A stretch of DNA of 64,000 nt from Flavobacterium sp. N2038 (lineage in GTDB: Bacteria; Bacteroidota; Bacteroidia; Flavobacteriales; Flavobacteriaceae), in assembly GCF_025947185.1 (NCBI RefSeq), contig NZ_CP110001.1, positions 930,001-994,000 on the forward strand, written 5' to 3'. Numbering within the stretch: position 1 is the first letter of the stretch; every line of letters starts with the position of its first letter. Both the position numbers and the translations under genes were made by a program. Of the stretch, positions 36,564 through 45,398 are shown in pieces. Under the pieces are notes generated by a model. The model had not been told where the DNA came from. It saw nothing but the letters and a program-made list of their open reading frames with translations, and did not search any database.

Positions 36564-37340
36564 TTAGTAAAAGAAGCTTGTAAGGATCTTCTTTAGTTCT
36601 TCTTTGTTTTCTATCTGACTCATGTGTCCGTCATCAAAGGTGATCAATTCTACAGTTGTATCCTCAATTTGTGTCAGACTATCTTCATAACTTAAAACAG
36701 GATCTTTTTTTCCTAAAATCAATAAAACAGGAAAACGGTTTTCTTTTAGTAACCACTCTCTGTCTTTTCGTATTTTCATTCCTTCCAAAGAAGCAACAAT
36801 TCCTTGCAATGGAGTTTTAAGCGCTTGCTCTTTTACTTTTTCAATTTCTTCTGCTAATCGGGTTCTGTTGTTTTCGCTGAATAAATTGGCAATTGCAAGA
36901 CTCACAAAACTTATGTAATTCTGTTTTACTGCTTTTATAGCGCGTGTTCGGTTAAGTTTTTTCTCGGTACTGTCTTCTTTAGAAGTTGAATTTAGTAAAA
37001 CTAATTTTTGAATTTTCTGTGGATACAATTCGGCGAAAGCCAAACCAACATAACCGCCCATTGAATGTCCAAGAATGATGGTTTTCTCAATTTTTAAATG
37101 TTCCAAAACTTCGTTTACAACATTAGCGTTATCTTCCGTTTCATGAACGTAGCCCAGAGAGTCTGATTCGCCATGCCCTAATAAATCGATCGTAATTATG
37201 CGATATTTTTGGGAGAAGAAATCAATATACTCTTTCCACATTTTTTTGTTTTCCAAAAATCCGTGAAGTAAAACAATTGTGTTTCCAGTTCCTGAATCGG
37301 AGTATGATATTTTGGTGTTTTTATATAAAAGCGTTTTCAA
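36564..37340 (-). CDS. Alpha/beta hydrolase
   Basis: The 258-aa protein has the oxyanion region LLHGFLEN, the nucleophile S93 in GHSMGG, an acid in ILGKKDPV and the catalytic His in DDGHMSQIE. LGHGESDS is the usual cap-facing loop. It resembles MhpC/BioH-type esterases; the substrate is unknown. No signal peptide. It stands alone between two hairpins. Confidence 0.9.
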   Translation of the reverse strand: MKTLLYKNTKISYSDSGTGNTIVLLHGFLENKKMWKEYIDFFSQKYRIITIDLLGHGESDSLGYVHETEDNANVVNEVLEHLKIEKTIILGHSMGGYVGLAFAELYPQKIQKLVLLNSTSKEDSTEKKLNRTRAIKAVKQNYISFVSLAIANLFSENNRTRLAEEIEKVKEQALKTPLQGIVASLEGMKIRKDREWLLKENRFPVLLILGKKDPVLSYEDSLTQIEDTTVELITFDDGHMSQIENKEELKKILTSFFY

Positions 37341-37470
37341 AATGAAAGATTTTTTGTTTTGAAGTACAAAGCTAAGAAAGCTGAACTAAAATATCGCGGT
37401 GTCTTGATTTAATTGGGAAATCTTTAAAAGAGCTATAAATTTATTTATGACAAATCTATTTGTGAAATAA

Positions 37471-37501
37471 TAAAAAATGGCTCTCGTTTCTGAAAGCCAT
37501 T
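37471..37501 (-). terminator. Terminator after the AIM24-family gene
   Basis: AATGGCT at 37476-37482 pairs with AGCCATT at 37495-37501; on the minus strand the T-run follows the stem. It lies 6 nt beyond the stop codon. Confidence 0.8.
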
Positions 37502-37506
37502 ATAAA

Positions 37507-38310
37507 TTAAAATCGGTTATCGCCATCCAAAAGATTTCCTAATCCGCCGAGTAAGCTGCCTTCGTCACGATTGTTTCCGCCAGATCTTGGTGCCGATGCA
37601 ATAATGCGGTCAGCCAATCTAGAGAATGGCAGCGATTGTATATAAACCGTTCCCGGACCTTTTAAAGTGGCATAAAATAATCCTTCGCCGCCAAAAATAG
37701 AATTCTTGATTCCGCCAATAAATTCAATATCATAATCTACATCTTTGGTAAAACCGATAATGCATCCTGTATCTACTTTTAGGACTTCGCCGTGAGCCAA
37801 TACTTTTTTGGCCATTGTTCCGCCAGAATGTACAAAAGCCATTCCGTCTCCTTCTAGTTTCTGCATGATGAAACCCTCACCGCCAAATAAACCGCGTCCT
37901 AATTTCTGAGAGAATTCTATTCCGACAGAAACGCCTTTGGCAGCGCATAAAAATGAGCTTTTTTGACAGATAAATTTACCTTGAAATTCTGTTAAATCAA
38001 TCGGAAGGATTTTTCCAGGATAGGGCGATGCAAAAGAAACTTTACTTTTGCTGTTGCCTTGGTTTAAAAATGCAGTCATAAACAAGCTTTCGCCGGTAAG
38101 AACTCTTTTACCTGCATTTAAAAGTTTGTCAAACAAACCTGATCCCTGTTGCTGAGAACCGTCTCCAAATATCGTTTCCATCTGGATACTGTTTTCCATC
38201 ATCATAAAACTGCCTGCTTCGGCAATTACAATTTCCTGAGGGTCTAGTTCTATTTCAACATACTGCATTTCTTCGCCAAAAATCTGATAATCTATTTCGT
38301 GTGCCTGCAT
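37507..38310 (-). CDS. TIGR00266/AIM24 family protein
   Basis: The 267-aa protein is glycine-rich with the repeating beta pattern of the AIM24 fold: VIAEAGSFMMME near residues 28-39, LFGGEGFIMQKLEGDG, and SIFGGEGLFYATLKGPGTVY. The last 20 residues are a Gly/Asp-rich tail. Family members are widespread and have no settled function; the mitochondrial homologue is a membrane-organisation factor. It is a single gene with a terminator. Confidence 0.88.
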   Translation of the reverse strand: MQAHEIDYQIFGEEMQYVEIELDPQEIVIAEAGSFMMMENSIQMETIFGDGSQQQGSGLFDKLLNAGKRVLTGESLFMTAFLNQGNSKSKVSFASPYPGKILPIDLTEFQGKFICQKSSFLCAAKGVSVGIEFSQKLGRGLFGGEGFIMQKLEGDGMAFVHSGGTMAKKVLAHGEVLKVDTGCIIGFTKDVDYDIEFIGGIKNSIFGGEGLFYATLKGPGTVYIQSLPFSRLADRIIASAPRSGGNNRDEGSLLGGLGNLLDGDNRF

Positions 38311-38458
38311 GATTTCTAAGTTTTTTATTTTTAAAATTAGACAAAAAATGCTGTAGAATGTTACAGTCTTTAGCGTATTTCGGCTGTTTTTAAGAACATT
38401 ATATGATTTTGTTATTTTAAATTAGTCTTAATTATGTTTTTTATTGCTTTAAATTCTA

Positions 38459-38466
38459 TATTTTTG
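38459..38466 (+). promoter_or_regulatory. -7 element TATTTTTG before the 118-aa gene
   Basis: TATTTTTG is a full TAnnTTTG match 23 nt before the start codon at 38490. No correctly spaced TTG box was found. Confidence 0.45.
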
Positions 38467-38489
38467 CACCGTTATTATATTTTATCAGA

Positions 38490-38846
38490 ATGGCATTAGT
38501 TAGTGATTTGACCACCAAAGTATTATTTGAAACCGAAAAAGGATACAGTTATCAATGTGATTTGACCAACAGCATAATTATCAATTTTGTTGATACAGTG
38601 TCAAGTTATAAAATTCAGGATTTTTTGATTTTTCAAAGAAAGGTTAATAGTGTTGACATTCTCAATATGCTTTATGACTTATCTGATCAGTCAGATGCGC
38701 AGTTGATTGAAACTACCAAAAGAAATTTTTCCAGAAATCTTACCATCTGCGAAATAGTGCAGTTAAGAGATTTATTAAACGGAACTAAATTTACCCTCAC
38801 TTTGCATTCTATGCTTTGCAATATGGTCAACGTAGAGCTTATTTAG
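38490..38846 (+). CDS. Protein of unknown function, 118 aa
   Basis: The sequence starts MALVSDLTTKVLFETEKGYS and has a mixed beta then helical pattern; a C-terminal HSMLCNMVNVEL helix/strand follows. There is no signal peptide or membrane segment. An upstream -7 element and a 90-nt downstream spacer before ferritin suggest a separate gene. I do not recognise the family. Confidence 0.65.
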   Translation: MALVSDLTTKVLFETEKGYSYQCDLTNSIIINFVDTVSSYKIQDFLIFQRKVNSVDILNMLYDLSDQSDAQLIETTKRNFSRNLTICEIVQLRDLLNGTKFTLTLHSMLCNMVNVELI

Positions 38847-38935
38847 ATTCTTACTTAGATTAAATCCAAATTTTCAGGCGTTTAGAGTTGCCTGCTTTAA
38901 TTTTTGTAATTTTACACGTATAAAAATTAAAGGTT

Positions 38936-39454
38936 ATGAAAGATTTACTAAGAACAAGTACTTCATTAGTTGAAGGAATCGAAAATATATTGAACTTACA
39001 GGCAAAATTAGAAAGTGATGCTTCTAATAAATATTTAGCTATGGCTGCATGGTTGGATAGAAACGGTTATGCAAATACAGCATCTTATATGTACAAGCAA
39101 GCCGAAGAAGAAAGAGAGCATTTTCTAAAAGTTTTCAAATATATTACAGATATGGGAGGGATTGCAGTTACGCCATCTGTTCCGGAAGTGCAGCAGGAAT
39201 TTGCTTCTTTTAGAGAAGTATTTGAAATTGCTTTGCAAAATGAAATTGCAGTTACTCAGGCGGTTAATAAAGTAATTGCAAAATGTAGAGCTGAGAATGA
39301 TTATGCTACAGAAGATTTTATGATGTGGTATGTGGCTGAGCAAAGAGAAGAAGAGAAAAACGCAAGAAGAGCTTTAGAGCTTTTTGAACTAATCAACGGA
39401 AACGAAGCTGACGGAAAATTTCAATTGGATGTTCAGATTTCAAAAATCGGATAA
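38936..39454 (+). CDS. ftnA: Ferritin
   Basis: The 172-aa protein is a non-haem ferritin. The ferroxidase residues are E26, E59, H62, E103 and Q136, the same spacing as in E. coli FtnA (offset 9), and Y33 is conserved. It stores iron as ferric mineral in a 24-subunit shell. It is monocistronic with a strong shared terminator. Confidence 0.94.
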   Translation: MKDLLRTSTSLVEGIENILNLQAKLESDASNKYLAMAAWLDRNGYANTASYMYKQAEEEREHFLKVFKYITDMGGIAVTPSVPEVQQEFASFREVFEIALQNEIAVTQAVNKVIAKCRAENDYATEDFMMWYVAEQREEEKNARRALELFELINGNEADGKFQLDVQISKIG

Positions 39455-39473
39455 TAAACGATTTATATAATTT

Positions 39474-39506
39474 AAAAAGCCCTTAATATTATTAAGGGCT
39501 TTTTTG
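39474..39506. terminator. Bidirectional terminator between ferritin and hydrolase genes
   Basis: AAAAAGCCCTTAAT pairs with ATTAAGGGCTTTTT across a 3-nt ATT loop. Symmetric A and T runs allow use from both strands. Confidence 0.92.
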
Positions 39507-39516
39507 TTTTTAATCT

Positions 39517-40416
39517 TTATGATTTTAAGAATGAATTAATATCCGAGAAATATTTGTCTCTTGCATCAAGCCATCCGTAATGTTTGGAATGTTCTAATAA
39601 AATCAGTTTTGAGTTTGGAAAAGTTTGCTTTGCCAATTCGCCGATTTCATTGCTGATAATATCTTCTTTTCCCTGAATAATTAAAACAGGGTTTTTAAAA
39701 TCTTTCAATTTGGCTTTGCAGTCAAAATTCATTTTCTGCATATCAGACCATAATAAACCATTGATTGTCGAATTTCCCTGAGTTAATCTTTCTGCAATAA
39801 TAGGAACAAATTTCTGATCGTAAACATAAGCCGGAGCCATGGCACGGCCGCGTCCTAAACGAGCTTTATGCGAAGTATCTCCTTTTTCGATTTTGTCGTT
39901 CCAGTAATTCATAGAATCTATTTCAGTTTTAGAAAGATTAGATTCAATCAAATTTGGGCCTTTTAATAAAGATAAATCGACACCGCCAGATGATGATAAA
40001 ACCAATTTATCAATACTATTTGGGTAAATAGTCGCATAATACGAACCTAACATTCCGCCAAAAGAATGCCCCAGAATATTCCATTTCTTGATTTTAAGAT
40101 GTTTTCTTAATGATTCGATATCATCGGCCATTATTTTCATCGAAATGGTCTTAGCATCTAATTTTGAAAGTTTCGATTTCCCGGTTCCTCTTTGGTCGTA
40201 AATAATCGTTTGTTGACTTTCGCCCAGAACTTTCGCCATATCTTCAAAACCATTACTGTTCATTCCCGGACCACCGTTTATAATTAAAAGCGGTTCGCCT
40301 TTTCCGAATGTTTTGTAATACGTTTTACTTCCGTCATTATTTACAGCATAACCTTCAGTTTGGGCAAAAATAGTTCCCGCAACCAATAAAAAACCAAATA
40401 GAAAAATCTTTTTCAT
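39517..40416 (-). CDS. Exported alpha/beta hydrolase, proline iminopeptidase-like
   Basis: The start MKKIFLFGFL (complement of 40414-40416) opens a signal peptide ending GTIFAQ; an ATG five codons earlier overlaps the upstream gene and is less likely. The 299-aa protein has the S33-peptidase oxyanion motif NGGPG, DQRGTGKS, and nucleophile S118 in GHSFGG; an Asp in IIQGKEDII and His in LEHSKHYGWL complete the triad. It may release N-terminal residues from peptides in the periplasm. It follows aminopeptidase P by 7 nt, a functional match. Confidence 0.88.
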   Translation of the reverse strand: MKKIFLFGFLLVAGTIFAQTEGYAVNNDGSKTYYKTFGKGEPLLIINGGPGMNSNGFEDMAKVLGESQQTIIYDQRGTGKSKLSKLDAKTISMKIMADDIESLRKHLKIKKWNILGHSFGGMLGSYYATIYPNSIDKLVLSSSGGVDLSLLKGPNLIESNLSKTEIDSMNYWNDKIEKGDTSHKARLGRGRAMAPAYVYDQKFVPIIAERLTQGNSTINGLLWSDMQKMNFDCKAKLKDFKNPVLIIQGKEDIISNEIGELAKQTFPNSKLILLEHSKHYGWLDARDKYFSDINSFLKS

Positions 40417-40423
40417 GATAGAA

Positions 40424-41716
40424 TTATTCATTCATCAACGTTTCGATTTCCTCAGCTTCAACCGGAATATTTCTCATTAAGTTAAAAGGTTCTCCTTTTT
40501 CCTGAACGACAACATTATCCTCCAAACGAATTCCGAATTTCTCATTTGGAATATAAATTCCAGGCTCAACCGTAAAAACCATATTCGCTTTCATTGGTTC
40601 ATGAAGCAAACCATAATCGTGCGTATCAAGTCCCATGTGGTGAGAAGTTCCATGCATAAAATATTTTTTGTAAGCTGGCCATTCCGGATTTTCGTTTTGA
40701 ACATCGGCTTTGTCCAATAAGCCTAAACCTAATAATTCAGAAGTCATTATTTTACCTACTTCAACATGATATTGTTTCCAAAGCGTTCCCGGAGTAAGCA
40801 TTTTTGTAGCTTCGTTTTTAACTTTCAAAACGGCATTGTAAACTGCTTTTTGGCGATCAGAAAAACGTCCTGAAACCGGAATTGTTCTTGACATATCACT
40901 TGAATAATTAGCATATTCTGCAGCAACGTCAAGCAAAATCAAATCTCCTTCTTTACATTGTTGGTTGTTTTCGATATAATGCAAAACATTAGCATTGTTT
41001 CCAGAAGCAATAATTGGTGTATAAGCAAAACCTTTAGAGCGGTTACGGATAAATTCGTGAGCCAATTCAGCTTCGATTTCATATTCTGTAACATTTGGTT
41101 TTACGAACCCTAATAATCTGCGGAAACCTTTTTCTGTAATATCACAAGCATGCTGAATCAAATCGATTTCTTCGCTTTCTTTTACAGAACGAAGTCTTTG
41201 TAAAATTGGGTTGCTTTTTGCCACGTTGTGAGCTGGATAACGCTCTTTCCACCATTTTACAAAACGAGCCTCGCGTGTTTCAGTTTCAACAGTTGCGCGG
41301 TAGTGTTCGTTTGTATTAATATACATGGTATCGGCATACGTCATCATTTCGTTCAAAACTTTATGAAAATCCTGTAACCAATAAACTGTTCTAATTCCCG
41401 AAACCTGAAAAGCACGTTCTTTAGTTAGTTTTTCGCCTTCCCAAACTGCGATATGATCATTGGTTTCTTTCAGGAAAAGCATTTCTCTTTGATGCTCATA
41501 AGGCGCATCCGGAAACAAAAGCAAAACACTTTCTTCCTGATCTACACCACTCAGGTAAAAAATATCTCTATGTTGTGCAAACGGTAAAGTACTATCGGCA
41601 CTAACCGGGTAAATGTCATTTGAATTGAATACGGCAACAGAATTAGGTTTCATTTCTGCCATAAATTTTTTGCGGTTTTTTACAAAAAGAGCGCTGTTTA
41701 TTTGATGATATTTCAT
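40424..41716 (-). CDS. pepP: Xaa-Pro aminopeptidase (aminopeptidase P)
   Basis: The 430-aa enzyme has an N-terminal creatinase-like domain and a C-terminal pita-bread M24 domain. The dimetal ligands are seen in LLDVAAEY (Asp), SSDMSRT (Asp), HGTSHHMGLD (His), FTVEPGIYI (Glu) and GIRLEDNVVV (Glu). It removes N-terminal residues before proline. No signal peptide. The exported S33 hydrolase is the second gene of the transcript. Confidence 0.93.
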   Translation of the reverse strand: MKYHQINSALFVKNRKKFMAEMKPNSVAVFNSNDIYPVSADSTLPFAQHRDIFYLSGVDQEESVLLLFPDAPYEHQREMLFLKETNDHIAVWEGEKLTKERAFQVSGIRTVYWLQDFHKVLNEMMTYADTMYINTNEHYRATVETETREARFVKWWKERYPAHNVAKSNPILQRLRSVKESEEIDLIQHACDITEKGFRRLLGFVKPNVTEYEIEAELAHEFIRNRSKGFAYTPIIASGNNANVLHYIENNQQCKEGDLILLDVAAEYANYSSDMSRTIPVSGRFSDRQKAVYNAVLKVKNEATKMLTPGTLWKQYHVEVGKIMTSELLGLGLLDKADVQNENPEWPAYKKYFMHGTSHHMGLDTHDYGLLHEPMKANMVFTVEPGIYIPNEKFGIRLEDNVVVQEKGEPFNLMRNIPVEAEEIETLMNE

Positions 41717-42028
41717 AATAACTTAGTTTTTGAACTTTGAATTTCAAAATTAGTGATTTTTAATAAGTGGCGTACAGTTGATTTATTAAAGTTTTCTTAT
41801 TTGTCTTGGTTCTAATTTTTAGCCACAGATTATACTGATTAAAAGACTTTTTTGAATTAATAATAGATCGCAATTCTGGCATTTCAACGAATAGAACTAG
41901 TTGTAGCGAAAATTATCAGACAATACTTTAAAAGTTAAAATTTTGAATTTTATGGAGAAATGTGGTTTCCCGTAAAGAAAACGTTTTGTAAAAAGTAATA
42001 TTTGCAGCAGATAAACTAATCCATAATT
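41717..42028. other. 312-nt divergent control region with dispersed repeat
   Basis: This gap serves pepP (minus) and the DUF5018-like lipoprotein (plus). It holds CAAAATTA at 41745-41752, which is TAATTTTG on the minus strand and fits a -7 element 29 nt before pepP, and a GCCACAGATTATACTGATTA part-copy of the element at 8521-8580. No gene was seen. Confidence 0.6.
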
Positions 42029-43201
42029 ATGAAAACAAAAATTTACCAATTTACCCTATTGTTTTTTTCTCTTTTAATGTTCTCATGTGCTTCTGAGGAA
42101 AGCTTAAGTTCCGAAAATACAATTCAGTCTTTTAGTATTACCAAAGAAAGTATCAAGAAAGAATTTACTATTGGTGAAAGTTCAATTACTGGCAAAGTTG
42201 AAAGTACATTTGAATTAACCGATATAACCATAGCCATTTCAATCCCGAAAGGAGCAAAAATAAGCCCGGATCCAACTACGATTAAATCGATTAGCGGCCC
42301 TTTGGCTTTTGCAGTTACAGCCGAAAATGGAGAAATCAAAAATTATACTGTAGATATAAACAGAGAGCCAAGTACAGATAATTTTATCTTAGAATTAAAT
42401 GTTAAAACTCTAAATCTTTCATTTAGCGCTGATATTAATAAAGAAACAGGATTGATAACAAGAAGAATTCCAGAGATCAATGATCTAAAAAACTTAAATG
42501 TCGAAGTGAAGTTTTCAAAACATGCTACTATAACACCAGATCCTAAAACTATAAAAGATTATTCTTTGCCAGTAAATTTTACTGTTAAGTCTGAATCTGG
42601 AGTAGAAAAAGTTTATCAGGTGAAATTACAGCATATGGATATTAGTATATCAAGATCATGTTCTGAAGCAAATGCATGGAAATGGTTTGGTGGTGATGAC
42701 AGAACCAATGCACCAGATATATTAGCTTACGATAGAAATGTAGGAACTGGGCAAACTGTAATAGTTGATAAAAATTTAGTTCCTTCTACTTTTAGAATTC
42801 ATCTTGCTGAAGGATTTTCTTATGATCAGGAAAGACAAGAGTATAATAAACCTGTAACGTTGAAATTAATTGTAAGAGATGCAAATCTTAATGTTTTAGC
42901 ATCTACAACTACAGAAGTTTCAGGACAATTCAATGGAGGTTTTATTCCGTTTGATCTGCAAAAGTTAAATCTTTATTTAGAAGCTAATAAAGTATATAGT
43001 TTTTATTGGTATTTAGTTGACGGAGAAAAATTAGGTATTTCTGCAAGTAGTTCTGGTAATACAAATGCCGGATCTGGATTTTGTTTTAATACGGGATATT
43101 CAGGAGAGTCTAAAGTTAGTGCAAAAACTACTCTTGAAGATTCAAAGGTTTGGTACAAACATGAATGGCATTTTAATATAGAATTAGAAGGTAAAGAATA
43201 A
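42029..43201 (+). CDS. Lipoprotein with two DUF5018-like domains
   Basis: The 390-aa protein has a lipobox LLMFSC (Cys 20). Residues 30-112 and 117-204 are similar to each other: SIPKGAKISPDPTTIKS against KFSKHATITPDPKTIKD, then FAVTAENGEIKNYTV against FTVKSESGVEKVYQV. Both resemble the DUF5018/BACON-like modules of Bacteroidota surface lipoproteins. Residues 205-390 are a separate beta-rich domain with WKWFGGDDRTNAPDI, unrecognised. It may bind glycan or a surface partner. It stands alone before several terminators. Confidence 0.72.
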   Translation: MKTKIYQFTLLFFSLLMFSCASEESLSSENTIQSFSITKESIKKEFTIGESSITGKVESTFELTDITIAISIPKGAKISPDPTTIKSISGPLAFAVTAENGEIKNYTVDINREPSTDNFILELNVKTLNLSFSADINKETGLITRRIPEINDLKNLNVEVKFSKHATITPDPKTIKDYSLPVNFTVKSESGVEKVYQVKLQHMDISISRSCSEANAWKWFGGDDRTNAPDILAYDRNVGTGQTVIVDKNLVPSTFRIHLAEGFSYDQERQEYNKPVTLKLIVRDANLNVLASTTTEVSGQFNGGFIPFDLQKLNLYLEANKVYSFYWYLVDGEKLGISASSSGNTNAGSGFCFNTGYSGESKVSAKTTLEDSKVWYKHEWHFNIELEGKE

Positions 43202-43210
43202 TTCTAGAGA

Positions 43211-43243
43211 AACCGAAGTTAATTTAACTTCGGTTTTTTTTAT
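43211..43243 (+). terminator. Terminator, CCGAAGTT stem
   Basis: AACCGAAGTTAA pairs with TTAACTTCGGTT, followed by a T-run. It ends the lipoprotein transcript. It belongs to a set of four with nearly the same stem. Confidence 0.9.
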
Positions 43244-43335
43244 AAAGTACATTTTAATTAGTGATTTTGTCTCATGTAGATTATTTAGCAGATTTTAGTT
43301 GTATTATCTTGTCTTTCAAGGTGGTTTTGTAAAGT

Positions 43336-43368
43336 AAACCCGACAGGTTTTTAAAACCTGTCGGGTTT
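43336..43368. repeat. Interspersed palindrome, copy 1 (CCCGACAGG … CCTGTCGGG)
   Basis: The arms AAACCCGACAGGT and ACCTGTCGGGTTT flank a TTTTAAA core, giving an almost perfect 33-bp palindrome. A second copy with a C-to-T and G-to-A pair change (compensated in both arms) is at 47009-47043. Confidence 0.85.
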
Positions 43369-43390
43369 GTAGATGTTAAATTGTATCCAC

Positions 43391-43426
43391 AAAAAACCGA
43401 AGCTTGAAATTGAACTTCGGTTTTTT
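43391..43426. terminator. Terminator, CCGAAG stem, for the XRE gene
   Basis: AAAAAACCGAAG at 43391-43402 pairs with CTTCGGTTTTTT at 43415-43426. It is 21 nt beyond the minus-strand XRE stop and can work in both directions. Confidence 0.82.
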
Positions 43427-43446
43427 CTTTAAAATATGTACTTTGA

Positions 43447-43860
43447 TTATTTCTTATCTAGCAACTTCTCCAAATAAGCAGCTTTCTCTTTTTCAACCTG
43501 AATCAATCTTTCGTAAAGTTGTTCATTTTTATCAATAGCTTCAAGAAGTTTATCCAATGGATTAAAAGTACATCCATAACTTATTACTGAAGAACCAGTA
43601 TTGTTTTCTATTTCGATAGTATTTCCAATAATATTAAAAACAGCGTCTTCAGAAAAGTTTTTAATTACTTCAGGTGTAACTCCCAAAGCTTCTGCAATTT
43701 TCTTTAGTTTTTCTTCATCAACACTTTCGCTTCCTTCAATAATAGAGATAGATTGCTGGTTTGTACCAATTGCAATAGCAAGCGCTTCCTGCTTCATATC
43801 TCTTAGTTCTCTAATTCGGCTAATGTTTCTGCCGATATGTTTTGGTTTTACTGTGCTCAT
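43447..43860 (-). CDS. XRE family helix-turn-helix regulator
   Basis: The 137-aa protein has an N-terminal HTH at residues 13-68 (RIRELRDMKQEALAIAIGTNQQSISIIEG) with the family's turn, then a linker and a C-terminal coiled coil rich in Lys/Glu (LLEAIDKNEQLYERLIQVEKEKAAYLEKLL). It probably binds DNA as a dimer. It is divergent from the unknown-gene operon at 44048, so it may regulate that operon. Confidence 0.85.
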   Translation of the reverse strand: MSTVKPKHIGRNISRIRELRDMKQEALAIAIGTNQQSISIIEGSESVDEEKLKKIAEALGVTPEVIKNFSEDAVFNIIGNTIEIENNTGSSVISYGCTFNPLDKLLEAIDKNEQLYERLIQVEKEKAAYLEKLLDKK

Positions 43861-44047
43861 GATTCAAAGATATTTAAAATTCTTTTACATTTTTGATCTA
43901 TGTAGAAAACAAGATTTTATTTGTGAGATACAAATTTTAAATCTTTTCGGGGTAAAAATACAACTTTTCTGACCGTTGTTTGATTTTGAATGTAGAATTG
44001 TGTAATCTTGATAGTAGAAAAAATCAAGTTCGATTAATACCAATAAA

Positions 44048-45391
44048 ATGCAGACTTCCAATTTCAAATTAGTTACAATAGCCGAAATCAAAAAACAATA
44101 TCCTTTTTTAACTGAAGATGAAAAGTTTGATTATTTTGATGATTGGCAAGACAAAGATTTTTTTCTAGCAGCAGATGGAGATGTCAATTTTGAAGGAAAT
44201 TTCTATTTAGACCTTTATGAAGATAAAGAGAAAAAATGGTTGGCCAATTTGCTAAATCTTCCAATAAAAAAGATCGAAGAAATAAGAATTGAAGGCATTT
44301 TTATAAATGGAGATTTTTCTGCAAGCGGTTCAATTATTAATGCCGAGGGCGATTATGGACCGTATGTTTTGGTAAACGGAAATATTAGCTGCCAAAGTTT
44401 ATTGCTAGGCGGTGCCAATGTTGAAATAAAAGGAAACATCGAAGTAAAAGAAGTTGTGATGACCTACTATAATCATGGTAATTTTAATTGCTCAGGTTCC
44501 ATAAATTCTCCGGTTTTTATTGTTAACGATCATAATACAACATTCGCAGAAAGAAAAAATAATCTGTTTTATTATAGTGACAGAGATGAAATTGACCCAA
44601 AAAACGAATGCGAATATAATGATGAAACAGACGAAGAAATTATCTCAAACGAACTTCAAAAGTTATTGGATAATCCATTAATTGAAACTTTTGAAGAATT
44701 AGAAAGAGAATTAGCAATGGGCGAATTAATTCTAAAACAAAATAATCCATCGGCTAAAACTTATGAATATTGGCGTGATCGCGTTTTGACAAATTACAGA
44801 GATCTAAAACTTGTTCCTGAAGAATTTAAAACCGAAGAATTATGTAATTTGGCCTTAGGTATTACTTATCATGCGTTGCCTTTTGTCAATGAGGATTTAA
44901 TAACTTCTGAACTCTGCGAGAGATTAGTCAGCAAAGATGGTTTTGCGATTCAGGTAATTCCTGATGAGTTTATTACAAAAGAACTTTGCTTGAAAGCGGC
45001 CGAAAAAGGTACAATGCTAAGATTAATTCCGTCAGCATATTATTCTGAAGAACTGATTCTGTTAGTTTTTAAAAACGGAAAACATCAACCGGATATTAAC
45101 GATGTTCCTTCTCAATTTATTACAGAAAGCCTTTTAGAAGAATATGTAAAAATAGGAAAAGGACTTTGGCTTGATAAAGCGTGCAAAGAAAACGGAATTG
45201 ATAAATTACAGGTTTTAAAACAAGTAATAGATTCTGGAATAGAATATTTGGATAACATTTTTGGAAATCATTTCAGTAAAGAAACCGTTGAATATGCTTT
45301 TTCGGTTCATAAAAATCAGGAGGAGTGGAGTAAATATGTTCAGAAGTATAAACAGAAATTTGAACGTATTGGGTTGAATGAATATTTGTAA
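44048..45391 (+). CDS. Unknown protein with beta-solenoid-like N-terminus and helical repeats
   Basis: The 447-aa protein lacks a signal peptide. Residues 45-170 show short repeating strands (GIFINGDFSASGSIIN, LVNGNISCQSLLLGGANVEI, GNIEVKEVVMTYYNHGNF), like bactofilin or other small solenoids. Residues 235-380 have DUF4116-like helical repeats (LVPEEFKTEELCNLAL, VIPDEFITKELCLKAA, LIPSAYYSEELILLVF). Such combinations occur among effector/immunity and scaffold proteins, but I cannot assign a function. It is the first of a run of four or five closely spaced genes. Confidence 0.7.
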   Translation: MQTSNFKLVTIAEIKKQYPFLTEDEKFDYFDDWQDKDFFLAADGDVNFEGNFYLDLYEDKEKKWLANLLNLPIKKIEEIRIEGIFINGDFSASGSIINAEGDYGPYVLVNGNISCQSLLLGGANVEIKGNIEVKEVVMTYYNHGNFNCSGSINSPVFIVNDHNTTFAERKNNLFYYSDRDEIDPKNECEYNDETDEEIISNELQKLLDNPLIETFEELERELAMGELILKQNNPSAKTYEYWRDRVLTNYRDLKLVPEEFKTEELCNLALGITYHALPFVNEDLITSELCERLVSKDGFAIQVIPDEFITKELCLKAAEKGTMLRLIPSAYYSEELILLVFKNGKHQPDINDVPSQFITESLLEEYVKIGKGLWLDKACKENGIDKLQVLKQVIDSGIEYLDNIFGNHFSKETVEYAFSVHKNQEEWSKYVQKYKQKFERIGLNEYL

Positions 45392-45398
45392 TTTGAAA

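Noticed and set aside
36361..36567. A 68-codon plus-strand frame after the ABC ATPase gene
   Set aside because: It runs through the terminator hairpin at 36502-36540 and has no conserved-looking sequence.
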